11,843 bases of DNA, taken from Desulfobulbaceae bacterium (GTDB lineage Bacteria; Desulfobacterota; Desulfobulbia; Desulfobulbales; Desulfurivibrionaceae). Under the pieces are notes generated by a model. The model was not told the origin of the DNA and searched no databases. It saw nothing but the letters and a program-made list of their open reading frames with translations. A program made the translations under genes and the position numbers. How positions within the stretch are numbered: the stretch's first letter is position 1; each line of letters starts with the position of its first letter. The stretch covers positions 1-11,843 of the forward strand of contig PWOG01000292.1 in NCBI GenBank assembly GCA_003557565.1, given 5' to 3'. Shown here one piece after another: positions 6,593-11,843 of this stretch.

Positions 6593-9500
6593 ACGCCCTG
6601 CCGCGCTGGGTTCTGGGTCATCGACACGCGGTGCTGGCCGCTTTGTTGGCGGTACTGATTTTCGGCCTGGACGCCCGTTTCCAGCTGCCGGTGCAACTGT
6701 TTCCCGACACCGACCCGCCCATGGTCACGGTGATCACTCCCTATCCGGGCATGGCGGCAGAGGATGTGGCCGAGAACATCAGCAAACTGATGGAGGAGGA
6801 GTTTGCCGGCATCGACGGGGTTCGCAACCTGCGTTCCACCAGCCGCGAGGGCCTGGCGGTGGTGGAGGTGGAATTTCATTATGACCGCGACAGCACCACC
6901 GGCGCCATGGAGGTGCAAAACGCCGTCAACCGGATCCGCCCCAAACTCCCCGCCGCCATGGGGGAGCCCGAGATTCAGGAGTTTTCCTCGGCCCAGCGGC
7001 CCATCGTCACCCTGGCCTTGACCAGCGATGAGCTGTCACTGCCCCGGGTCCGCCAACTGGCGGAAAACCGAGTCCAGGACCGGCTTAACCTGGTGGCCGG
7101 GGTGGCGGCGGTGGATGTCATCGGCGGCCACCGGCTGCAGCTCGAGGTGCAGCTGCAGCGGGACCACCTGGCCAACCACGGTATCTCCCAGGAGCAGGTA
7201 ATGGCCGCCCTGCAGGGCTGGAACCTCACCGCCGCCGGGGGCCGCAGCAGGGAAGGCGCCCGGGAGGCGGTGGTCCGGTTCGACACCCCTTTGCGCGACG
7301 CGGCGGACGCCGCCGAGCTGGTGCTCGAGCGCCGGGGTGAACAACTGCTGCGCCTGGGCGATGTCGCCCGGGTGCGCCTGGTGCCCGGCGAGGACCGGGC
7401 CGCTTATCACTACAACGGAGAGCCCGCCATCGCCGTTCAGGTGCTCAAGCGGGACGAGGCCAACACCGTGACGGTGGCCGACCGTATTTTTGCGGTGCTG
7501 GCGGAGCTGCAAGCTGCCGAGCCCGCCGTTTCCTTTGCCGTGGCCGAGGATGACTCGGCCTTCACCCGGGTGGTGATCACCAGCATGACCACCACCATCG
7601 CCGCCGCCATCGGCCTGACCATGCTGGTGGTACTGCTCTTTCTCGGCAGCCTGCGCCAGGCCCTGGTGGTGGCCACCACCATCCCCGTCACCTTCCTGGC
7701 CACCTTCGGCCTGATGCGGCTTGGCGGCCTGCAGCTGGACATGGTCACCATGTCGGCGATCATTCTGGCCATCGGCCTGCTGGTGGATGACAGCATCGTG
7801 ATTCTGGAAAACATCCACCGGCGGTGGGAGGCGGGCCTGACCCCCGAAATGGCCGCCATCGAAGGCACCGGCGAGGTCACCGCCGCCAAGATCGGCGGCA
7901 CCGTGACCACCCTGGCGGTACTGCTGCCCCTTACCTTCCTGGGCGGCTTCATCGGCGAACTGTTCCGCCCCCTGGCCCTGACCCTGACCTTTGCCCTGGC
8001 CTCCTCCCTGGTGGTGGCCCTGACCCTGGTACCACTACTGGCCACCATTCTGTTCAGTCGCCGGCAACCGGCGGCCGAAGCGGGGGCAAACGGCCCCGGC
8101 GCTCCCCAACCGCCGGCGACCGGCCGTAATTCACCAGCAACCGAAAACTACGACGAACCGGAAGAAATGAAATCACCCTCAGCCGGAGAGCGGCTGCTGG
8201 CCGCCCCCAGGGAATTCTATCTGCAACTGCTGGCAACGGCCGGCCGGCGGCCGGTGCTCACCTTCGGCCTGGCCCTGGTGCTGCTGGCGGCCGGCCTGGC
8301 CCTGATCCGGCTGGGGGGCAGCGAGATGATGCCCCGTTTCGATTCGGGCAGCTTCCGGGTGCTGCTGGACGTGGTGCCCGGCACCCCCCTGGAACAAACC
8401 CGGCAAACCGTGGCGGCCGTGGAAGAAAAAGTACTGGCCGAACCGGCGGTGGACTCGATGGCCACCCGGATCGGCTACGAAGCCGGGGCCCGCTACCTGG
8501 GCGGGCGGGGTGCCATGGACACCCACCAGGCGGAAATCAGTGTGGAACTGATTCCCCGCAACCGCCGCGATGAAAGTCAGTGGTTGATCATGGAGCGCCT
8601 GCGCCGGTCGGTCCAGAACCTGCCGGGGATCACCCTGGGGGTTTTCCAGGAACAGGGGGGTACCGCCCGGGCCACCACCGCCGCGCCCATCATCGTGGAG
8701 ATCAGCGGCCCGGAACCAGTCCGGCTGGCCGGTCTGGCCGACCGCACGGTTGATCGATTGCGGGAAATATCCGGGGTCCGCGACCCTTACCGCAACTGGG
8801 ACCTGGACCGGCCCGAACCCCGGGTAATTATCGACCGGGAGCGGGCCGCCGAACTGGGCCTGGACGGCAGCACCATTGCCGCCACCGCCCGCCGAGCCCT
8901 GGACGGCGACACGGTGACTCCTTACCGTCAGCAGGGTTTGCGGGATCTGGAGGTGACCGTCCGCTACGCCGCCGAGGACCGGCACCAGCGGCAAGGCCTG
9001 GAGAACGTGGTGCTGCCGGGCCCGGACGGGGAAAGCGTCCGCCTGGTCGATCTTGCCGAGTTTGTGCCGGTATACGGCCCCAGCCTGGTTTCCCGGGAAA
9101 ATTTTCGGCGCACCCTGGAAGTCCGGGCCTGGACCGACGGCCGGCGGCCGCTTTCCCAGGTGGTGGCCGATATTGAACGAATGCTGCCGGATATCAGCGT
9201 ACCGGAGGGCTACCGGCTGGCGGCGGGCGGTGAGCAGCAGGACCTGGCCGAGGCCCGCAGCCGGCTGCTCCGGGCCCTGGCCGCCGCCGCGCTGGCCGTT
9301 TACCTGCTGCTGATGGTCCAGTTCCGCTCCCTGGCCCAGCCGCTGGTGATCATGACCGCCGTGCCCCTCCAGTTCATCGGGGTGGCGGCGGCCCTGACCA
9401 TGGCCGGCAAATATCTTTCCATGCCCGCCCTGCTGGGTATTGTCTTATTGGTGGGAATTGTGGTTAATAACAGCATCATCCTGGTGGATTTCATCATGGC

Positions 9501-9777
9501 CCGCCGACGCCGGGGCACCCCTCTGGAGCAGGCGGTGCCTGCCGCCGTGGCCGCCCGTTTCCGGCCGGTGATGATGACCGCCCTGTCCACGGTGGCCGGC
9601 ATGCTGCCCCTGGCCCTGGAACTGGCGGTGGGCTCGGAACGCTTTTCCCCCATCGCCACGGTGATCATCGGCGGTATTCTGGCCTCCACCCTGCTGACCC
9701 TGGTGGTGATCCCGGTGCTGCTGCAGCTTACCCTGGCCGGGGTCGACCGCTTGAACCAAAACTTGATCAAAGGTTAG
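6589..9777 (+). CDS. RND efflux permease, HAE-1-like, pump 2
   Basis: This 1062-residue inner-membrane RND transporter has the expected two-half layout. TM1 lies at about 11-28, TM2-TM6 at 335-489, TM7 at 554-575 and TM8-TM12 at 893-1052, with large periplasmic porter domains between. TM4 carries AIGLLVDDSIVILENI with both proton-relay aspartates (D400, D401). TM10 has GIVVNNSIILVDF, with Asn960 at the AcrB lysine position. A hydrophilic Pro/Ala/Glu-rich segment at about 491-540 lengthens the cytoplasmic loop between the two halves and makes the protein about 30 residues longer than pump 1. GGAG is 7 nt before the ATG, which overlaps the adaptor stop. It presumably exports small hydrophobic compounds by proton antiport together with the adjacent adaptor. 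No outer-membrane channel gene follows it, so the channel must come from elsewhere. Substrate unknown. Confidence 0.95.
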   Translation: MNALPRWVLGHRHAVLAALLAVLIFGLDARFQLPVQLFPDTDPPMVTVITPYPGMAAEDVAENISKLMEEEFAGIDGVRNLRSTSREGLAVVEVEFHYDRDSTTGAMEVQNAVNRIRPKLPAAMGEPEIQEFSSAQRPIVTLALTSDELSLPRVRQLAENRVQDRLNLVAGVAAVDVIGGHRLQLEVQLQRDHLANHGISQEQVMAALQGWNLTAAGGRSREGAREAVVRFDTPLRDAADAAELVLERRGEQLLRLGDVARVRLVPGEDRAAYHYNGEPAIAVQVLKRDEANTVTVADRIFAVLAELQAAEPAVSFAVAEDDSAFTRVVITSMTTTIAAAIGLTMLVVLLFLGSLRQALVVATTIPVTFLATFGLMRLGGLQLDMVTMSAIILAIGLLVDDSIVILENIHRRWEAGLTPEMAAIEGTGEVTAAKIGGTVTTLAVLLPLTFLGGFIGELFRPLALTLTFALASSLVVALTLVPLLATILFSRRQPAAEAGANGPGAPQPPATGRNSPATENYDEPEEMKSPSAGERLLAAPREFYLQLLATAGRRPVLTFGLALVLLAAGLALIRLGGSEMMPRFDSGSFRVLLDVVPGTPLEQTRQTVAAVEEKVLAEPAVDSMATRIGYEAGARYLGGRGAMDTHQAEISVELIPRNRRDESQWLIMERLRRSVQNLPGITLGVFQEQGGTARATTAAPIIVEISGPEPVRLAGLADRTVDRLREISGVRDPYRNWDLDRPEPRVIIDRERAAELGLDGSTIAATARRALDGDTVTPYRQQGLRDLEVTVRYAAEDRHQRQGLENVVLPGPDGESVRLVDLAEFVPVYGPSLVSRENFRRTLEVRAWTDGRRPLSQVVADIERMLPDISVPEGYRLAAGGEQQDLAEARSRLLRALAAAALAVYLLLMVQFRSLAQPLVIMTAVPLQFIGVAAALTMAGKYLSMPALLGIVLLVGIVVNNSIILVDFIMARRRRGTPLEQAVPAAVAARFRPVMMTALSTVAGMLPLALELAVGSERFSPIATVIIGGILASTLLTLVVIPVLLQLTLAGVDRLNQNLIKG

Positions 9778-9783
9778 AACAAC

Positions 9784-10332
9784 ATGAACAAAGTAAGGGA
9801 ATATTTCTGCAAGATGAAAGGAACGGGCCAGTGCCCGCCCCGGGTCAGCACCAGCGAGATCTTCTGGTCCTGGCTGGGAGCCTTTGTGGGAATCATCGCG
9901 GTTGGCCTGCTCCACTACCGGTTGGTGGACGGCACCGGCCTGCTGCTCATCGTCGGTTCTTTCGGGGCCTCGGCGGTGCTGATCTACGGGGCCCCGGCCG
10001 GTCCCTTGTCCCAACCACGCAACCTGGTCGGCGGCCATGTGCTTTCCGCCCTGATCGGGGTGGTCTGCTACCAGCTGCTGACGCCCCATCTCTGGCTGGC
10101 GGCGGCCCTGGCGGTGGCCACGGCCATTGCCCTGATGCACCTAACCCGGACCCTGCACCCGCCGGGCGGGGCCACTGCCCTGATCGCGGTCATCGGCGGC
10201 CCGGAAATCCACGACCTGGGTTACTGGTATATTCTGCTGCCGGTGGGCAGCGGGGCGTTGATCATGCTGCTGGTGGCGGTGCTGATCAACAACATCCCGG
10301 CCTCCCGCCGCTATCCTGCCTTCTGGGTATAA
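9784..10332 (+). CDS. HPP-family integral membrane protein
   Basis: This 182-residue protein has about four to five hydrophobic segments (roughly 28-45, 52-69, 84-119, 129-139 and 149-168). It carries the family signature TLHPPGGATALIAV at 124-137, with the HPP triplet at 125-127. Conserved GSFGASAVL (58-66) and PLSQPRNLVGGH (74-85) segments precede it. HPP proteins are small inner-membrane proteins; plant chloroplast members have been linked to nitrite transport, but bacterial roles are mostly unknown. The N-terminal 20 residues are polar with two cysteines (C9, C17). The gene starts 6 bp after the pump-2 stop with only a weak AAGG-type ribosome site, so it is probably the last gene of that operon. 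The tight spacing suggests co-expression, but a role in efflux is not implied by the family. Confidence 0.9.
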   Translation: MNKVREYFCKMKGTGQCPPRVSTSEIFWSWLGAFVGIIAVGLLHYRLVDGTGLLLIVGSFGASAVLIYGAPAGPLSQPRNLVGGHVLSALIGVVCYQLLTPHLWLAAALAVATAIALMHLTRTLHPPGGATALIAVIGGPEIHDLGYWYILLPVGSGALIMLLVAVLINNIPASRRYPAFWV

Positions 10333-10337
10333 ATCGG

Positions 10338-10371
10338 CGGCACCAGCCGGCCGGAATACCGGCGGGTGCCG
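10338..10371 (+). terminator. GC-rich hairpin after the efflux operon, possible terminator
   Basis: Six bases after the HPP gene stop, CGGCACC (10338-10344) pairs with GGTGCCG (10365-10371). After one A/G mismatch, GCCGG pairs with CCGGC, leaving an 8-nt loop. The stem is very stable and correctly placed to end the efflux operon transcript. No run of T follows, so it is not a classic intrinsic terminator. It may instead stall polymerase or protect the 3' end. Confidence 0.5.
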
Positions 10372-10374
10372 TCA

Positions 10375-10490
10375 CAATTAAAATTGATACCGTCGCAAAA
10401 ACCCGCCAAACTAGTTGGACGGTAACGCGAAAACAATTAGTTACAAAGCGTGCCCAGTCGGCGGCGCGGCTTTTCGCGACGCCGACAAAA
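10375..10490 (+). other. Structured, AT-richer intergenic segment upstream of the deaminase gene
   Basis: This non-coding stretch is packed with complementary segments. There is a CAATT-AA-AATTG palindrome at 10375-10386. TACCGTC (10388-10394) can pair with GACGGTA (10418-10424). A competing hairpin can form from CCGCCAA (10403-10409) and TTGG-A-CGG (10415-10422). GTAAC (10422-10426) can pair with GTTAC (10440-10444). Finally GTCGGCG-G-CGCG (10457-10468) pairs with CGCG-A-CGCCGAC (10475-10486) around a GCTTTT loop. The mutually exclusive pairings resemble a regulatory leader, but the segment could equally be a dispersed extragenic repeat. I recognise no known riboswitch class. Stop codons and the lack of a good ribosome site argue against coding. 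Confidence 0.45.
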
Positions 10491-10567
10491 TTTGGCTTTC
10501 CGGAATCATCCCCGACCATAATCATCCCCGGATGGAGCCGGACAACTCTCCGACCAAGGAAAAACAA

Positions 10568-11095
10568 ATGGGCAGGATGGAGCAGCATCAACGTTTTATG
10601 GATATGGCCCTGGAGCAGGCCCGGGCGGCCTTGAAGGCCGGAGAATTTCCGGTGGGGGCGATCCTGGTGGCCGAAGGCGAGGTGGTGGCCGAGGGCTGCC
10701 GGCAAAACAGCGGCGGCGTCGCACCCACCGAGCTGGACCATGCCGAAATCGTGGCCCTGCGCCGGCTGCTGACCCAGAAGCCGGAGATCAAGCGCAGCTC
10801 GTTGACCCTGTATGCCACCATGGAACCCTGCCTGATGTGTTACGCCACCCTGCTGCTCAACGGAGTGCGACGCCTGGTTTACGCCTACGAGGACGCCATG
10901 GGCGGCGGCACCTCCCTGCCGCTGGCACAGTTGGCCCCGCTGTACCGGGAGCTGGCCCCGGAAGTCGAGATCATCCCCCATGTCCGCCGGCGGGAAAGCC
11001 TGGCCCTGTTTCAGCGGTTTTTCCGGCAGCCGGACACCAGTTACTGGCAAGACAGCCTGCTGGCCCGGTACACCCTGGAACAACAGGGCTCGTAA
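10568..11095 (+). CDS. Zinc-dependent nucleoside/nucleobase deaminase (cytidine deaminase-like superfamily)
   Basis: This 175-residue hydrolytic deaminase has the diagnostic zinc and catalytic motifs: H58-A-E60 in TELDHAEIVALRR and P87-C88-L-M-C91 in TMEPCLMCYATLL. H58, C88 and C91 should bind zinc, and E60 should shuttle protons. The same fold is shared by TadA (adenosine-34 in tRNA), guanine deaminase and cytosine deaminases. The C-terminal half (EDAMGGGTSLPLAQLAPLY) does not match the TadA sequences I know, so I would not call it TadA; the substrate is open. The ATG at 10568 is chosen because AAGGA (10556-10560) sits 7 nt before it. The frame stays open upstream to a TTG at 10415, but that extension covers structured DNA and precedes the family's usual N-terminus. 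The last codons form the start of the long hairpin at 11092-11200. Confidence 0.88.
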   Translation: MGRMEQHQRFMDMALEQARAALKAGEFPVGAILVAEGEVVAEGCRQNSGGVAPTELDHAEIVALRRLLTQKPEIKRSSLTLYATMEPCLMCYATLLLNGVRRLVYAYEDAMGGGTSLPLAQLAPLYRELAPEVEIIPHVRRRESLALFQRFFRQPDTSYWQDSLLARYTLEQQGS

Positions 11096-11200
11096 GCGAT
11101 CACAGGGCACCGCATCTTGCGGCGATCGGGCCGGCTCACGTACTTATGTACGCTTCGCCGCCCCGATCACCACAACCTGCGGCACCCTGTGACCGCTTAC
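11092..11200. repeat. 109-nt imperfect inverted repeat (long hairpin) after the deaminase gene
   Basis: Bases 11092-11138 pair with 11154-11200 in one register with few mismatches. The outer arm GTAAGCG-A-TCACAGGG (11092-11107) faces CCCTGTGA-C-CGCTTAC (11185-11200). Next come CCGCA/TGCGG and GATCGGG (11124-11130) with CCCGATC (11162-11168), and then CGGC/GCCG. At the tip CGTAC-TTAT-GTACG (11139-11152) forms a perfect small hairpin, offset by one bulged base. The TAA stop of the deaminase lies inside the left arm. Size, symmetry and extragenic position suggest a MITE- or REP-like element, or a bidirectional transcript-end structure between convergent genes. No T tract is present and it contains no ORF. 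Confidence 0.8.
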
Positions 11201-11241
11201 CATTTTGCCCCCGTAATCACTTACCTTGTAACCGCTTACCA
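11186..11241 (+). repeat. Repeated motif CCT(T)GTRACCGCTTACCA
   Basis: CCTGTGACCGCTTACCA (11186-11202) recurs as CCTTGTAACCGCTTACCA (11224-11241), sharing an 11-bp identical core ACCGCTTACCA. A third, weaker copy GTAATCACTTACC is at 11213-11225. The inverse complement of the motif forms the left arm of the long hairpin (11092-11107), and CCTTGTAACC recurs in the next hairpin at 11269-11278. This pattern suggests decayed or nested copies of one repeat unit. Confidence 0.6.
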
Positions 11242-11264
11242 GGGCCAGCAAGCTGTTGATTTAA

Positions 11265-11311
11265 CCGGCCTTGTAACCCAAGCGGGCGGACTGCTTGGGT
11301 TACAAGGCCGG
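11265..11311. terminator. Perfect 19-bp stem hairpin at the 3' end of the VTT-domain gene
   Basis: The left arm 11265-11283 (CCGGCCTTGTAACCCAAGC) is exactly complementary to the right arm 11293-11311, with a 9-nt loop. The stop codon of the minus-strand membrane-protein gene (11300-11302) lies within the right arm. The element lies between convergent genes, so it could terminate leftward transcription. On the minus strand the stem is followed by TTAAAT rather than a clean U run, so the terminator call is tentative. Confidence 0.6.
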
Positions 11312-11843
11312 CGGTTTGCGGCCGAAAAACAGCTTGGCGCCGACAAAAAGGGCGGAAAGCGCCACCAGTGGGGCCAGCAGTTGCCAGGAAAGAAACTCCC
11401 CGGGCTGCTCCAGGTGGGTCAACTGATAGATGGCGGCGGAATAAAGATACCCCTTGAGGGTAAAGCCGATGATGGTAGAGGCGATGAAATAGCCCAGGGG
11501 CAGGCCGAGAATGCCGGCCCCGTAGTTGATCACCGAGTGGGGAAAGCTGGGGAAGGTCCGCACCGCGCACAGGGCGATAAAATCACCGTGGCGGCGAATA
11601 AGGTTGAACAGCGGCTTGTGGCGGATGCGGTCGCTTTCGCCCCGGGCCAGGCTCCGGGAAAAAAAATAGCCCAGCACCGCCCCGCCGACCCCGCCGACGA
11701 CAATGATTCCCGTGGCGACCAGGGGCACGAAAATGGCGCCGGTGAGCCACATGAAAATGGAGCCCGGCAGGGCCAGGGCATAAAAGACGACCATGGCCAG
11801 GATGATCAGGGGGGGGAACCACCAGTTATGGGCATAGTGGCGG
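11300..11843 (-). CDS. VTT-domain (TVP38/TMEM64, DedA-like) membrane protein, N-terminus cut by window edge
   Basis: The frame is open from the right edge down to a TAA at 11300-11302. About 181 codons are visible, and no start needs to be assumed: the ATG at 11794 is preceded in frame by NWWFPPLIILA, which continues the first hydrophobic segment. The visible part holds several membrane segments and a VTT/SNARE-associated domain. LALPGSIFMWLTGAIF is followed by a glycine-rich GGVGGAVLGYFFSR segment, and then by the signature VRTFPSFPHSVINYGAGILG, with its conserved Arg and prolines followed by NYGAG. Members are bacterial inner-membrane proteins linked to lipid scrambling or transport (undecaprenyl phosphate for some DedA proteins) and membrane homeostasis. 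The function of this one is not determined. The gene is convergent with the deaminase and is followed by the 19-bp hairpin. Confidence 0.85.
   Translation of the reverse strand, partial: RHYAHNWWFPPLIILAMVVFYALALPGSIFMWLTGAIFVPLVATGIIVVGGVGGAVLGYFFSRSLARGESDRIRHKPLFNLIRRHGDFIALCAVRTFPSFPHSVINYGAGILGLPLGYFIASTIIGFTLKGYLYSAAIYQLTHLEQPGEFLSWQLLAPLVALSALFVGAKLFFGRKPPAL

Noticed and set aside
7036..8994. Long minus-strand open frames (about 260 and 271 codons) opposite pump 2
   Set aside because: Same antisense effect: low-complexity His/Gln/Gly-rich products and no ribosome sites or family motifs.
157..9777. A new defence or mobile system
   Set aside because: All larger genes fall into familiar families (RND permeases, adaptors, TetR, HPP), with no nuclease, reverse transcriptase, integrase or toxin-like protein.
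10375..10490. Known c-di-GMP or purine riboswitch
   Set aside because: Short fragments such as GCAAA and GGTAAC are reminiscent, but the required core order and paired arms of those classes are not present.
10415..10567. N-terminal extension of the deaminase from a TTG
   Set aside because: No ribosome site precedes it, it runs through a hairpin-rich segment, and the family normally begins close to the MEQHQRFMDMALEQA segment that follows ATG 10568.
11092..11311. Insertion sequence
   Set aside because: There is no transposase frame between or beside the inverted repeats. At most this would be a non-autonomous element, which needs copy-number evidence.

Overview
The window is GC-rich (by eye well over 60% G+C) and almost fully coding. 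It comes from a Gram-negative bacterium: it encodes two complete inner-membrane pump plus periplasmic adaptor pairs of tripartite RND efflux systems. Codon use, the HPP protein, the nucleoside deaminase and the long extragenic hairpins would fit a Desulfobacterota/deltaproteobacterial genome. That placement is an impression, not a demonstration.

Layout. (1) On the minus strand, reading leftwards from about 4550, lie an adaptor (membrane fusion) protein, an RND permease overlapping it by 4 bp, and after 41 bp the start of a third exported protein cut by the left edge. By position the third gene could be the outer-membrane channel. (2) A divergent intergenic region of about 230 bp (4551-4778) holds a consensus-like promoter with a perfect 14-bp palindrome just after its -10, and a 13-bp direct repeat with a 32-bp period. 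(3) On the plus strand, a TetR-type repressor, a second adaptor, a second RND permease and an HPP-family membrane protein are packed head to tail. The first three overlap by 4 bp at each junction, and the HPP gene follows after 6 bp. (4) A 235-bp gap with several hairpins precedes a zinc-dependent nucleoside deaminase. (5) Between that gene and a convergent VTT-domain (DedA/TVP38-like) membrane protein, cut by the right edge, lie two striking hairpins. One is an imperfect inverted repeat of about 109 nt that begins in the deaminase stop codon. The other is a perfect 19-bp stem overlapping the stop codon of the membrane-protein gene.

How the genes work together. The centre looks like an efflux island: one TetR repressor sits between two divergent RND operons and probably controls at least its own operon through the palindrome overlapping its promoter, with relief by an unknown ligand. 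The second pump has no outer-membrane channel gene in its operon here, so it may share one with the first operon or use one encoded elsewhere. The HPP protein may be co-transcribed with pump 2. The deaminase and VTT protein look like ordinary neighbours.

I found no convincing new multi-gene system. The features that best deserve a second look are the non-coding ones: the paired long hairpins at 11092-11311, the structured AT-richer leader at 10375-10490, and the repeats in the divergent promoter region.
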